64,000 nt of DNA from Desulfomicrobium apsheronum (GCF_900114115.1 NZ_FORX01000004.1:124001-188000); one strand, 5' to 3'; shown: positions 35,794-44,843, numbered from the stretch's first letter. Notes: generated from the letters alone by a model not told the origin. Translations and numbers: made by a program.

Positions 35794-36467
35794 CACGCCT
35801 CCATGCGTCCGGAGTGCATGGTGGCCACCCGGTCGCAGCGTTCGGCCAGGGAGCGGTCATGAGTGACCAGGACCAGGGTCGCGTTCTCTTCGGCCTGTAG
35901 GGTAAAGAGCAGTTCCATGACCTTCGCCCCGGTCTCCTCGTCCAGGTTGCCCGTGGGCTCGTCGGCCAGGATGATCCGAGGCCGCGCGGCAAAGGCGCGG
36001 GCCAGGGCCACTCGCTGTTGCTCGCCGCCGGAAAGTTGCGAGGGATAATGGCTCCCGCGATGCCCGAGTCCGACCTGCTCCAGCGCCTCCAGAGCCCGGC
36101 CGCGAGCCTGTGGATGATGGGCGAATTCCAGTGGCAGGGCCGCGTTTTCAAGGGCCGTCATGGTCGGGATGAGATGAAAGGCCTGAAAGACGATGCCCAG
36201 ATGCTCGCGCCTGAAGCGTGACAGCGCGTCCTCGGTCAGGGCGGTCAGGTCCACCCCGGCCACCTGCACCTGGCCCAGGGTCGGCCGCTCCAGCCCGGCC
36301 ATGAGCATGAGCATGGTCGTCTTGCCGGAACCGGAAGGGCCGACCACGGCCAGGGTCTCGCCCTGGGCGACCCGCAGATTGACCCCGCTCAATATGTTGA
36401 CCGGCCCCGAGCCGGCGGTTAGCGTCAAATGAACGTTTGAGAGCACAACAGAAGAGGAAGCATTCAT
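35793..36467 (-). CDS. ybbA: ABC transporter ATPase of the YbbA type
   Basis: A 224-residue ATPase with Walker [10 protein letters not shown], signature [14 protein letters not shown], Walker [13 protein letters not shown] and LVTHD; the segment [16 protein letters not shown] matches YbbA closely. The start is either 36467 (MNASSS) or 36476. With 36467 the start codon overlaps that of the divergent tesA by two bases. It partners the large permease downstream; the pair is assigned to the MacB/LolCDE class. Confidence 0.9.
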   Translation of the reverse strand: MNASSSVVLSNVHLTLTAGSGPVNILSGVNLRVAQGETLAVVGPSGSGKTTMLMLMAGLERPTLGQVQVAGVDLTALTEDALSRFRREHLGIVFQAFHLIPTMTALENAALPLEFAHHPQARGRALEALEQVGLGHRGSHYPSQLSGGEQQRVALARAFAARPRIILADEPTGNLDEETGAKVMELLFTLQAEENATLVLVTHDRSLAERCDRVATMHSGRMEA

Positions 36468-37116
36468 GTCATCCATCCTTGTATGGGGTATCACCTGGGC
36501 CGTGGCCCTGATCGTGTTATGTCCGGTCCGCGGAGCTTGCGCGGAGCGTGAAATCCATATTCTCGCCTTTGGGGACAGCCTGACCGCAGGCTACAACCTG
36601 CCACCCTCCAAGTCATTCGCCGCCCAGCTGGAGCAGCAGATGCTCAGCCAGGGACGCAAGGTCCGGGTCACCAACGCCGGCCTTTCCGGCGACACTTCAA
36701 GCGGCGGGCGGGCACGCCTGGGCTGGTCCCTGCAGGACAAGCCCGATCTGGTCATCCTGGAGCTCGGCGCCAACGACGGCCTGCGCGGCCTGGACCCGGC
36801 GCCCATGCGCGCCAACCTCGAAGCCATTATCAAGGAGTGCCTGGAGGCCGGAGCCCGTGTCATACTGGCTGGAATGCGTGCCCCGGTCAATTGGGGAGCG
36901 GCTTATCGAAAAGAGTTCGAGCAGGTTTTTCCCGATCTGGCCCAGAAATATGAGCTGCCGTTGTACCCTTTTTTCCTGGACGGGGTTATATCCGACCCAG
37001 GCCTGCTGCTTGAGGACGGCCTGCATCCCAATGCCGACGGTGTGGAACGCATCGTGGACGGCATCCTGCCCATGGTCCTGGACGAAGTGGACGCGCTGAT
37101 GCAAAGTCCGGCATAA
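36466..37116 (+). CDS. tesA: GDSL-type periplasmic esterase/lysophospholipase TesA
   Basis: A 216-residue exported SGNH hydrolase. The signal peptide (1-26, ending GACA) is followed by block I GDSLTAGY with nucleophile S38, the block with Gly of GDTSSGG, block III GANDGLRG and block V DGLHPN with the Asp/His pair, so the catalytic set is complete. Substrates of TesA include acyl-CoA thioesters, lysophospholipids and esters in vitro. Transcription diverges from ybbA with essentially no space between the start codons. GAGG stands 8 bases upstream of the ATG. Confidence 0.92.
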   Translation: MSSILVWGITWAVALIVLCPVRGACAEREIHILAFGDSLTAGYNLPPSKSFAAQLEQQMLSQGRKVRVTNAGLSGDTSSGGRARLGWSLQDKPDLVILELGANDGLRGLDPAPMRANLEAIIKECLEAGARVILAGMRAPVNWGAAYRKEFEQVFPDLAQKYELPLYPFFLDGVISDPGLLLEDGLHPNADGVERIVDGILPMVLDEVDALMQSPA

Positions 37117-37150
37117 TCAATAAAACATACATCCTTGTCGTGGGGAACTC

Positions 37151-37864
37151 ATGACCACTCTGCCTTTCGTGCTGCTAGGCATCCTCATTGGAGCCTGGTT
37201 TCTGTCCGTCAAGATCATGCGCATCACCGTCGATGCGCTGTCCTCTCCCCGGGAGCGAATGGTCCCGCGCTCGCACGTGCCCTCGGATCAGGAGCTGCGC
37301 CAGCCGCTGCGCCAGGCTGAAGATTGGGCCCGTGAGCATGGGTTCGACGACGATATCATGTTCGACTTCCAGATCGCATCCAAGGATCAGGCCCTGTTTT
37401 GCCGGACCTGGAAAAACGCGGCGGAGAAAACCTATCTGGTTTTATATTACGGGATGGGCAAGCACTTCGTGGAACTGGTCACCATTTACGACGACAAGAC
37501 CGGCGTGACGACCACCAACGCGCCGGACGCCCACACCCTGCCCGCAGTGCCCGGAGCCTTCATCCAGAGCTTTCCCGGAAACGGGCTGACCGACCTGCTC
37601 GGACTGCACCTGCAGGGCCGCGCCACCCTGGAAAGACGCACCGGACTCACCCCGCAGGAACGCCTGGAAGACACTGTCGATCTCATCGCCAGATCCCTGC
37701 AACGCCAGGCCACCTACGTCATGTCCATTCCCGGATGGCAATGGAAGGGAATCTGGTGGATCACCGTGCGCAAGAAGAAGATGATCGGCAAGGATGTCGG
37801 CTGGCAGCTCGATCAGCTCGGCGTGTTCGAACCTACCGCCGAGTCTCCGGAGATTCTGCAGTGA
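37151..37864 (+). CDS. Conserved-looking membrane-anchored protein of unknown function
   Basis: A 237-residue protein with one N-terminal membrane helix (about 4-22) and a soluble domain rich in Trp/Tyr (FCRTWKNAAEKTYLVLYYGMG, MSIPGWQWKGIWW). No motif is recognised. It is the first gene of a plus-strand group with a 49-codon frame and rluA, linked by overlapping stop/start codons. GGGG 5 bases upstream of the ATG is a weak ribosome binding site. Confidence 0.7.
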   Translation: MTTLPFVLLGILIGAWFLSVKIMRITVDALSSPRERMVPRSHVPSDQELRQPLRQAEDWAREHGFDDDIMFDFQIASKDQALFCRTWKNAAEKTYLVLYYGMGKHFVELVTIYDDKTGVTTTNAPDAHTLPAVPGAFIQSFPGNGLTDLLGLHLQGRATLERRTGLTPQERLEDTVDLIARSLQRQATYVMSIPGWQWKGIWWITVRKKKMIGKDVGWQLDQLGVFEPTAESPEILQ

Positions 37865-38010
37865 CGCCCTGTTTCCGCCCGAAGGCACTCCTGTTCCCCC
37901 TCATGGCCTGCGCGGCCGTGCCGGATGAAACCCTGAGCGGAATCGACGCGGCCATGGAAGCCCCGACAGTTCAGGCCGCCCTTCCCGCGCAGGGCTCGGC
38001 CGCATCATGA
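37861..38010 (+). CDS. Possible small lipoprotein-like ORF, 49 aa
   Basis: A GTG-started 49-codon frame whose start overlaps the stop of the upstream gene (GTGA) and whose stop overlaps the rluA start (ATGA). The N terminus is PKALLFPLMACAAVP, which resembles a short signal with a lipobox-like MAC at residue 17. The perfect overlap with both neighbours argues for translation, but the frame is short and could simply be read-through spacer. No family recognised. Confidence 0.35.
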   Translation: MTPCFRPKALLFPLMACAAVPDETLSGIDAAMEAPTVQAALPAQGSAAS

Positions 38011-38714
38011 CCCTCACCCCCCTGGACTACAATCCTCCGACCGAACCCCGGCTGACCGTCATCCATGAAGACCGGGACATGATCGTGGTCAACAAGCCGG
38101 GCGGCCTTTTGTCCGTACCCGGACGCACTCCGGAGCTTTTGGACTCGGTCCTGTCGCGGGTGCGCGAAATCCATCCCGGGGCCCAGGCCGTGCATCGCCT
38201 GGACCTTGGCACCTCGGGGGTGCTGGTCGTGGCCACGCGGCGCAAGGCCGAAGCGATCCTGCGGCAGCAATTCCAGGACCGCCTGACCCGCAAGGTCTAT
38301 CTGGCGAGGGTTACCGGCGTGATGACCGAGGACTCGGGGCAGGTGGATCTGCCACTCATCTGCGACTGGCCCAACCGCCCAAGGCAGATGGTCTGCCACG
38401 ACACGGGCAAACCAGCCCTGACGGACTATTCTGTGCTTGAACGCGCCCAAGAGAGCACCCTGGTCCTGCTGCGCCCCCACACCGGCCGCTCCCATCAACT
38501 GCGAGTGCACATGGCCAGCCTTGGCCATCCCATTATCGGCGACAACCTCTACGGCGACGCCAGGCAGGGCGACCGTCTGCATCTCCACGCCAGTCAACTG
38601 GGCCTGCATCACCCCTACAGCGGCGAATGGATCATGTTCCACGCCCCCTGCGACTTCGCCCCGCACGTAGCCCCCATCGCGCTCGAGGCACCCGCCTCCC
38701 CTTCCGAAACCTGA
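38007..38714 (+). CDS. rluA: RluA-family rRNA/tRNA pseudouridine synthase
   Basis: A 235-residue pseudouridine synthase, the size of E. coli RluA, which has no S4 domain and modifies 23S rRNA U746 and tRNA U32. The catalytic Asp66 lies in HRLDLGTSG, and the later motifs TGRSHQLRVH and HPIIGDNLYG are intact. No N-terminal S4 domain is present, in line with RluA rather than RluC/RluD. The ATG overlaps the preceding small frame by four bases. Confidence 0.88.
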   Translation: MTLTPLDYNPPTEPRLTVIHEDRDMIVVNKPGGLLSVPGRTPELLDSVLSRVREIHPGAQAVHRLDLGTSGVLVVATRRKAEAILRQQFQDRLTRKVYLARVTGVMTEDSGQVDLPLICDWPNRPRQMVCHDTGKPALTDYSVLERAQESTLVLLRPHTGRSHQLRVHMASLGHPIIGDNLYGDARQGDRLHLHASQLGLHHPYSGEWIMFHAPCDFAPHVAPIALEAPASPSET

Positions 38715-38868
38715 CTTCGGCCTCGGTCAACGACCGGCCTGCGCCCGCGAAAACCTGTCATCAAAGCCGTACTCCGAAGCACGCATCGATAATCCCGATC
38801 CGTTTTCGACCCACGGATCAAAATTTACGATTTGACCGCAAGCCCGCCTCGGGCCAGATAGTCATCGC

Positions 38869-39372
38869 ATGATCCCAATTCACTGGAAATCCTGGTCTTA
38901 TGCCGCAGTGCGCATCGCGCTGGCGCTGGCTTTTCTTGCCGCCGGAATCATCAAGATTCTGGACCCCATGACCTTTGCCGTGACCATCGACGCCTTCGGC
39001 ATCCTGCCGGGTCCATTGATCCTGCCCGTAGCCGTTTTCCTGCCCCTCCTCGAAATCATGGGCGCGGTGGCGCTCATTTTCGATATTCGGGGCAGCCTTG
39101 GCCTCATCACCTTCATGATTCTCATGTTCATCGCCGTGCTCGGCTACGGGATGCACATGGGCCTGGACATCGACTGCGGCTGCTACGGCCCCGGGGACCC
39201 CGAGGGCGAGGCCTTTGCAGGGATTCGCGATGCGCTGTGGAGGGATCTGATCATGCTCGGATGCGCGGCAACACTGTATGCGTGGCGTAAGGTCATGGGC
39301 GTGCGCCCGGGCACTTTCGCCGGATATTATCGATCCATCAAAACCTTTATCTCCAAGGAAGAAACTGCATGA
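38869..39372 (+). CDS. MauE/DoxX-like membrane protein
   Basis: A 167-residue integral membrane protein with four predicted helices, of the MauE/DoxX type. The motif DCGCYGPGD between helices 3 and 4 supplies a pair of cysteines like those in MauE, which is needed for disulfide formation in methylamine dehydrogenase. The gene overlaps the rhodanese gene that follows by four bases, so the two proteins probably act together in periplasmic thiol or sulfur chemistry; this is inference. Confidence 0.8.
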   Translation: MIPIHWKSWSYAAVRIALALAFLAAGIIKILDPMTFAVTIDAFGILPGPLILPVAVFLPLLEIMGAVALIFDIRGSLGLITFMILMFIAVLGYGMHMGLDIDCGCYGPGDPEGEAFAGIRDALWRDLIMLGCAATLYAWRKVMGVRPGTFAGYYRSIKTFISKEETA

Positions 39373-39893
39373 AGAAAATCGCCGTCCTCGTTGTGACCCT
39401 GCTTTACCTGCTCGTTGCAAGCCCCTCCTTCGCCCTCTTCGATTCCAAGTTCGAGGCCGAAGTCACCAAGGAAGCCGAGGCAGTAAAATTGTTCCGTGAC
39501 ACCACCGCAGCCGGCTACGGCCTGATCACGGGTGCGGAACTGAAGAAGATGATGGACGAGGGCAAGGACATGGTCATCATCGACACCATGCCCTACGAAG
39601 ACAGCTATAAGAAGGAACACGTTCCCGGGGCGCTGCAGTTCCTGTTCCCCATTCCGGACATGAAGGAATGGGACGCCAAGGATACCGGCGGGAAGTCCCA
39701 GGCCGACTTCGAGGCCATGCTCGGCCCCGACAAGGACAAGACCATCGTGGTCTATTGCGGCTTCGTGAAATGCACGCGCAGCCACAACGGCGCGCTCTGG
39801 GCCAAGAAACTCGGCTACAACAACGTCTACCGCTTCCCCGGCGGCATCTTCGGATGGAAGGGCCTGGATTACCCGATCGAGAAGGTGCAGTAG
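39369..39893 (+). CDS. Exported rhodanese-domain protein
   Basis: A 174-residue periplasmic protein with signal peptide (1-23) and one rhodanese domain. The active-site loop is CGFVKC followed by TR, with the catalytic Cys130 present and a second cysteine at 135 that could form a redox pair with it. The CH2A-type motif near VIIDTMP is degenerate. It is translationally coupled to the MauE/DoxX-like gene and followed by a strong terminator. Confidence 0.88.
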   Translation: MKKIAVLVVTLLYLLVASPSFALFDSKFEAEVTKEAEAVKLFRDTTAAGYGLITGAELKKMMDEGKDMVIIDTMPYEDSYKKEHVPGALQFLFPIPDMKEWDAKDTGGKSQADFEAMLGPDKDKTIVVYCGFVKCTRSHNGALWAKKLGYNNVYRFPGGIFGWKGLDYPIEKVQ

Positions 39894-39929
39894 GCGCGGA
39901 CTCGCTCCTTTTTCGGCAGCGCGCCCATG

Positions 39930-39979
39930 ACAGCAAAAAAGCCCTTGATCTCATTGTGGATCAGGGGCTTTTTTGCTGT
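39930..39979. terminator. Bidirectional intrinsic terminator
   Basis: A long stem with A-run on the left arm and T-run on the right arm (core GCCCTTGATC / GATCAGGGGC with one wobble pair) lies between the rhodanese gene and the convergent nucleotidyltransferase gene. It has the classical form for both strands. Confidence 0.85.
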
Positions 39980-40048
39980 TTGAACGCATCTTCATCCCGA
40001 ACAAGCCGGACAAAAATTTCTGACAATCTCTATTGAAATTTCAGCTTC

Positions 40049-40486
40049 TCATTTCAAATTTTCGAGATCGGCCAAATCCTGGAACCGTCCGGTTGACCGC
40101 TTGTTTTTCTTCAGGTTCTCAATGTCGATAAAGTCGACAGCAATGCCATCGAGGATGATCTGCATGCGTGCAGCATGGCACTCGGAAAAATCAACCCCGG
40201 AAAGAACATTGAGAAGGTCGATACGGCTGGGCGGATACCCGAGTTGCACGATCTGGCTGGGGACCAGAAAATCGTCGGCAGTCAAGTCCAGGGAACCGAA
40301 TCCGAAATCCTCCAGGGCCTTGACGAGCTTCTCCGCATTTTCACGGGTCATCTCGATCCAGACATCCAGGTCCTTGGTGTAGCGGGGATAGCCGTGGACA
40401 GCGACTGCATAGCCCCCCACGACCAGATACCGAACCTGGTTATCGCTGAGTGATTGAATAAACTCTTTGAAATCTGGGTTCAGCAC
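40049..40486 (-). CDS. Nucleotidyltransferase of the DUF6036/AbiEii-like type
   Basis: A 145-residue protein starting at a GTG with GGAGG four bases upstream. VGGYAVAVHGYPRYTKDLDVWIE is the nucleotidyltransferase signature (GG...DLD), followed by QLGYPPSRIDLL and KRSTGRFQDLADLENL, which are typical of a widespread family found beside a small partner gene. The partner is the overlapping gene just upstream. These pairs are thought of as toxin-antitoxin-like, but the activity of this subfamily is not clear. Confidence 0.8.
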   Translation of the reverse strand: MLNPDFKEFIQSLSDNQVRYLVVGGYAVAVHGYPRYTKDLDVWIEMTRENAEKLVKALEDFGFGSLDLTADDFLVPSQIVQLGYPPSRIDLLNVLSGVDFSECHAARMQIILDGIAVDFIDIENLKKNKRSTGRFQDLADLENLK

Positions 40487-40634
40487 CGTACCTCCATTGA
40501 TGATACTCCCGCCGGATCTCTTCGAGGGCTTCAATCCTCACGGAATATGACTGAGCAATCCAGTAGGAGAAATCGCTTGGCTGCTCCTCCATGCTGACTT
40601 TCGTCACGACTTTTTCGATTCCGATTTGCTTCAC
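40440..40634 (-). CDS. Small partner protein of the nucleotidyltransferase
   Basis: A 64-residue protein whose C terminus RVEALEEIRxEYHxWRYG...RLQRVY pattern is seen in small proteins encoded beside DUF6036-type nucleotidyltransferases. The 3' end overlaps the nucleotidyltransferase start by about 47 bases. The GTG at 40634 (VKQIGIEKV) was chosen because family members keep the KIEKV region; GTG 40649 and ATG 40592 are alternatives and no ribosome binding site is decisive. Confidence 0.65.
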   Translation of the reverse strand: MKQIGIEKVVTKVSMEEQPSDFSYWIAQSYSVRIEALEEIRREYHQWRYGAEPRFQRVYSITQR

Positions 40635-40718
40635 GCTGTATCCAACCACGCCATGTAATTAAAAATTGACGAAGGCAGTCCGGTCATCCAGACAAAGTCA
40701 CTTTTCCTGTGAAAGCTT

Positions 40719-42725
40719 CTACCCCACCACGTCATACCGGCTAAAAACCAGCGAATAGAACGCCTTGCCCTTGGTCCGGGACCGAAGTTCCGTGGAGAAG
40801 CCGAAGAGCTGGCGCATGGGGGCCGTGGCCGTGATGCCGGACTCGTAATCCGAGGTGCGTACATCAAGGATGCGCGCGTTCTTGGCCCCGAGCAGATTGA
40901 CGCAGTCGCCAACATATTCCTGCGGCATGCGCAACTCCACGTCCATGATCGGTTCGAGCAGGACCGGCGAGGCCTTGACCAGAGCCGACTTCATGGCCTC
41001 CAGCGCGGCCATGCGCACGCCCAGATCCGTGAGTCCATCCTCGAAATGGGCGACTTCAAGCAATGTCGCCTCAACGTCGGAAACCAGGCACCCCTGGAGC
41101 ATTCCGGCCTGCAGCGCGTCCTCCATGGCCTTCAGGGCGATGTCCGTGTGATTAGTGGCCGGCAGTTCGGTGACGCAGCGGTTGCCCTGACCGCGCGCGG
41201 CCGGACGCACCATGACTCGGACCAGGGCGCGGTGCTGCTGATCCCCGATGAGCTTGCGGCAGCTTCCCTCGGCCGTCGCATCGGCGGCGATGGTCTCACG
41301 GAAAATGACCTGCGGGTTGCCGTAGCGGAAAGTCACCCCACTCTCGCGGCGCAGCCGCTCCAGAACCACCTCCAGATGCAGCTCGCCAAGGCCCGCCACG
41401 ATGAGCTGATCCGTGTCCTCGTCCGTGAAAGATTGCAGGGTCGGATCTTCGATGCAATATCTTTGAAGCAAAGCTTGAAGTTTGTCCGTATCACTGGCGC
41501 TGCCCGGCACCAGGGCCACGTTCAGGACCGGCTGGATGATGTCGATGTTCTCAAGGCGCAACGTGGCCTTGCCGGAAAAAAGCGTGTCTCCGGTGATGCA
41601 TTCCTTGAGTCCCGTGGCCAGGACGATCTCGCCGGTCTTGGCCTCGGGAATGGGCTCGTACCGGTTGGCGTGCACCGTGTAGAGCTTGTGGATCTTTTCA
41701 AAGCGCTCCAGCCGGGAATTGTACGCCGCGCTGTTTTCGCCGATGCGGCCGTTGTAGACGCGCATGAAAATCTTCTTGTGCGCGCCCTCGAAGAGAACCT
41801 TGAAGACAAAGCCCACGAACTGATCCGCGCGCACGTTCTGCTCCTCCATGCGCCGCAGCACGTGGGCATGGGAATGCGATTCATCCGGAGATGGCAGAAA
41901 ATGCACGATCCCGTTCATGAGCGGCTGCACGCCAATGTTCTTGAGCGCGCTGCCACAATAGATCGGCACTGCCTGCCCGGTCAGGGTCGCCTTGCGCAGG
42001 GCCGTCCTCAGCTCGGTCTCGCCAATGGCTTCATCGGCTAGGTAGCGCTCCATGATCAGCTCGTCGAAATCGGCCGCAGCTTCCGTCAGTTCCTTGCGCC
42101 TGGCTTCAAGCAGCTCGAGGTCCCGGTCCGTCGGATCAAACTCATGCACCGTCGCGCCCTGATCGGTCGCATCGAAGACAAGGACCTTGCCACGCAAAAG
42201 ATGCAGCACCCCGCCCTCCACGCATTCGGACGGCACCGTCACCGGCAGCGGCCTGACCGCGAGGCGGGCCTGGATATCCGCGACCACCTTCCAGTAATCG
42301 GCGCCGGGGCGGTCGGTCTTGTTCACGAAAACGAGCCTCGGAAGCCCGTACTTGCGGGCCTGCCGCCAGACCGTCTCGCTCTGGGACTCGATGCCGTTGA
42401 CCCCGCAGAAGACGACGATCGCGCCGTCGCAAACTCGCAGGGAGCGTTCCACCTCGACGTTGAAATCAACGTGCCCGGGAGTGTCAATGATGTTGACCTG
42501 ACTGCCTTCCCAAACCACGGAAGTGCAGGCGGAAGTGATGGTGATGCCCCGCTTCTGCTCTTCCTCAAGGTAGTCCATGGTCGCATTGCCGTCATGGACC
42601 TCGCCGATCTTGTGGATCTTGTGCGCATAAAAAAGCAGGCGCTCGGTCAGCGTGGTCTTGCCCGCGTCGATGTGGGCGATGATGCCGATATTTCGTGTGG
42701 AGGAATCGATGTCGTTTTTTTTCAT
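40719..42725 (-). CDS. fusA2: Elongation factor G, second copy (EF-G2 type)
   Basis: A 668-residue translational GTPase. The G1 motif AHIDAGKTT (17-25), the switch motif RGITITSA, DTPGHVDF and NKTDRPGAD are all intact, followed by domains II-V. It is somewhat shorter than canonical EF-G (about 690-700) and stands outside any ribosomal-protein operon, so it is probably the paralogue found in many deltaproteobacteria, for which a recycling or stress role has been proposed. It follows a gene of unknown function on the same strand with 20 bases between. Confidence 0.88.
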   Translation of the reverse strand: MKKNDIDSSTRNIGIIAHIDAGKTTLTERLLFYAHKIHKIGEVHDGNATMDYLEEEQKRGITITSACTSVVWEGSQVNIIDTPGHVDFNVEVERSLRVCDGAIVVFCGVNGIESQSETVWRQARKYGLPRLVFVNKTDRPGADYWKVVADIQARLAVRPLPVTVPSECVEGGVLHLLRGKVLVFDATDQGATVHEFDPTDRDLELLEARRKELTEAAADFDELIMERYLADEAIGETELRTALRKATLTGQAVPIYCGSALKNIGVQPLMNGIVHFLPSPDESHSHAHVLRRMEEQNVRADQFVGFVFKVLFEGAHKKIFMRVYNGRIGENSAAYNSRLERFEKIHKLYTVHANRYEPIPEAKTGEIVLATGLKECITGDTLFSGKATLRLENIDIIQPVLNVALVPGSASDTDKLQALLQRYCIEDPTLQSFTDEDTDQLIVAGLGELHLEVVLERLRRESGVTFRYGNPQVIFRETIAADATAEGSCRKLIGDQQHRALVRVMVRPAARGQGNRCVTELPATNHTDIALKAMEDALQAGMLQGCLVSDVEATLLEVAHFEDGLTDLGVRMAALEAMKSALVKASPVLLEPIMDVELRMPQEYVGDCVNLLGAKNARILDVRTSDYESGITATAPMRQLFGFSTELRSRTKGKAFYSLVFSRYDVVG

Positions 42726-42745
42726 GGGCTTTAAATCAAATCGGG

Positions 42746-43459
42746 TTAGGAAAAGGTGGAAGTGAACTTGCGAAACGTATCCGGGCTGATCACGTCCCAG
42801 GCCCAGCAGCCAAGCAACCTCTCGGCCATGACTACCGGCGCCTGTCCCGGTTCGCCACCGTAGCTGATGTAGGGCCGGCCGACAACGGACACATCGGAGG
42901 TGACGGCCCTGTAGGCCTGGACGTATTCGCTGTCGGGGATGGCCAGTTCCACCCCGTATCCTGCCGGATCAGGGCGCAGCGTCCTGGGATAATCAAGGTT
43001 GATTCCAGCCAGATCAATGCATATTCCGGGGCCGCTGCCGGCCAGAAGCTCGACCAGCGGTCGCGGGTCGGAGCTGAAGACCTGCTGCACGGACAGAAAA
43101 TCGCACCCGAACAGAAACGGGTCGGTCACCGGGCCGCTGACGTGCACGACGATTCCCCCGACCTTGGCCACCAGGGCCTGGACCATGGCGGAAAAAAAGG
43201 CTGGGAGGGGAAAACGGCGCAGGTCCATCGCAAAAAAAGCCCACTCCAGCCGCTCGCAGCTGACGGAGTGCTCCACGTGACTGAGCCGCCGGGTCTGCAT
43301 GACCGGCTCTGTGCCGTTCTGGACCAGGGCATAGGCAAAGCTCACCGCGTTCTTGATCATCGATTTCTGGACCGCCGGACAGCGTTCGTACGCCTCGCCA
43401 AACGCATCGTCATCAATGTCCGGGACAAATCCGTTCTCGGCCAACAGCTCTTCGATCAC
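42746..43459 (-). CDS. Protein of unknown function downstream of leuB
   Basis: A 237-residue protein with no motif that I recognise; the middle part is apolar and beta/alpha-like (GGIVVHVSGPVTDPFLFG, GICIDLAGINLDYPRTL). The GTG at 43459 was chosen because AAGGAG lies 6 bases upstream and because longer readings run through the leucine operon terminator. Only 20 bases separate it from EF-G2, so the two probably share a transcript. Confidence 0.7.
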   Translation of the reverse strand: MIEELLAENGFVPDIDDDAFGEAYERCPAVQKSMIKNAVSFAYALVQNGTEPVMQTRRLSHVEHSVSCERLEWAFFAMDLRRFPLPAFFSAMVQALVAKVGGIVVHVSGPVTDPFLFGCDFLSVQQVFSSDPRPLVELLAGSGPGICIDLAGINLDYPRTLRPDPAGYGVELAIPDSEYVQAYRAVTSDVSVVGRPYISYGGEPGQAPVVMAERLLGCWAWDVISPDTFRKFTSTFS

Positions 43460-43472
43460 CTTGTGCTCCTTG

Positions 43473-43506
43473 CAAAAAAAATGGGCAGGCCATACATGAC
43501 CTGCCC
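43473..43506 (-). terminator. Intrinsic terminator of the leucine gene group
   Basis: On the minus strand a GGGCAGG / CCTGCCC stem with a 10-base loop is followed by a run of eight T. It lies 50 bases after the leuB stop and separates the leucine genes from the next gene. Confidence 0.85.
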
Positions 43507-43556
43507 GACATTTCCACATTTCAAGGCGTTGCACAACAGGGTGCGCGCCAGGAAGT

Positions 43557-44630
43557 TCAGATCGCGTCCAGCACCAGCGCGCCCATGGCGGAGCAGCCGA
43601 CCTTCTCTCCCTCGCCGACATAAATGTCCCCGGTGCGATAGCCCTTGGCCAGCACGGTCTTGACCGCCGCGTCGATGGCCGCGGCCTCTTTTTCAAGGCC
43701 GAAGGCGAAGCGGAGCATCATGGACACGGACAGAATTGTGGCCAGGGGATTGGCGATGTCCTGACCGGCAATGTCCGGGGCCGAGCCGTGGATGGGCTCG
43801 AACAGCGCGGGCCCACCCGATCCCATGGAGGCCGAAGGCAGCATGCCGATGGAACCGGTGATGATGGAGGCCTCGTCGGAGAGGATGTCGCCAAACAAGT
43901 TCTCGGTCACGATGACGTCGAACTGCGAGGGGTCGCGGATGAGCTGCATGGCCGCGTTGTCCACGTACATGTGCGAAAGCGCAACGTCCGGGTACTCCGC
44001 CGCCGTACGGATGGCCACCTCGCGCCACAGGCGGGACACGTCCAGCACGTTGGCCTTGTCCACGGAGCACAGCTTTTTGCCGCGCTTGCGGGCGATCTCG
44101 CAGGCCACTCGAACGATGCGCTCGATCTCGGACTCGGAGTAGATCATGGTGTTGAAGGCGGCGCGTTCGCCGTTCACCACGGTCTCGCCGCGCGGTTCGC
44201 CGAAATAGGCGCCGCCTGTCAGCTCGCGCACGACCATGATGTCAAGGCCCTGCCCGATGATGTCCGGACGCAGATAGGACGCCGCCGCCAGTTCCGGAAA
44301 AAGCACGGCCGGACGCAGATTGGAAAAAAGACCCAGGGCCTTGCGGATGCCGAGCAGTCCCTTTTCGGGCCGGATGGCCGGGTCGATGGCGTCCCATTTG
44401 GGACCGCCCACGGCGCCCAGCAGCACCGCGTCGGCGGCCTTGCAGGCGGCCACGGTGGCCTCGGGCAGAGGATTGCCCACGGTGTCGATGGCGGCGCCGC
44501 CGATAAGCGCGGTCTCGGTCTGAACCGTGTGTCCGAACTTCTTCGCCACTTTCTCCAGAACCTTCACGGCCTGGGTGACTATCTCGGGGCCTATGCCGTC
44601 ACCGGGCATGAGGCAAATTTTCATATTCAT
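43557..44630 (-). CDS. leuB: 3-isopropylmalate dehydrogenase
   Basis: A 357-residue enzyme that oxidises and decarboxylates 3-isopropylmalate with NAD in leucine synthesis. The N-terminal [10 protein letters not shown], the Arg-containing substrate loop ([10 protein letters not shown]) and the C-terminal [14 protein letters not shown], with conserved metal and NAD-binding residues, are all present. GGAG 6 bases upstream selects the ATG at 44630. It is the last leucine gene on the strand and is separated from leuD by a stretch containing three repeat elements. Confidence 0.95.
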   Translation of the reverse strand: MNMKICLMPGDGIGPEIVTQAVKVLEKVAKKFGHTVQTETALIGGAAIDTVGNPLPEATVAACKAADAVLLGAVGGPKWDAIDPAIRPEKGLLGIRKALGLFSNLRPAVLFPELAAASYLRPDIIGQGLDIMVVRELTGGAYFGEPRGETVVNGERAAFNTMIYSESEIERIVRVACEIARKRGKKLCSVDKANVLDVSRLWREVAIRTAAEYPDVALSHMYVDNAAMQLIRDPSQFDVIVTENLFGDILSDEASIITGSIGMLPSASMGSGGPALFEPIHGSAPDIAGQDIANPLATILSVSMMLRFAFGLEKEAAAIDAAVKTVLAKGYRTGDIYVGEGEKVGCSAMGALVLDAI

Positions 44631-44686
44631 TGATATCTCCAGCATGAATAAACCATATGTTGTTTCAATGCGTCGGTTCGGAAAGG

Positions 44687-44719
44687 CATGGATTCCCGCC
44701 TGCGCGGGAATGACACCTC
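44687..44719 (+). repeat. REP-like palindromic repeat, copy 1
   Basis: Imperfect palindrome with core GGATTCCCGCCTGCGCGGGAA in the leuD-leuB gap; nearly identical to copies 2 and 3. Such GTCATTCCCGC-type palindromes are common dispersed extragenic elements in proteobacteria. Confidence 0.8.
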
Positions 44720-44753
44720 GCTGTTGGCCAAATGGTCAGCGTGCCGATACCTG

Positions 44754-44786
44754 CATGGATTCCCGCCTGCGCGGGAATGACACCTC
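44754..44786 (+). repeat. REP-like palindromic repeat, copy 2
   Basis: Same orientation as copy 1 and identical to it across the 33 bases of the element, 67 bases further on. Confidence 0.8.
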
Positions 44787-44843
44787 AGCCAGGGCGACAC
44801 TGCTGAACGTTTTCCTGACGGCGGCTTTCCGTATTGCCACAAC

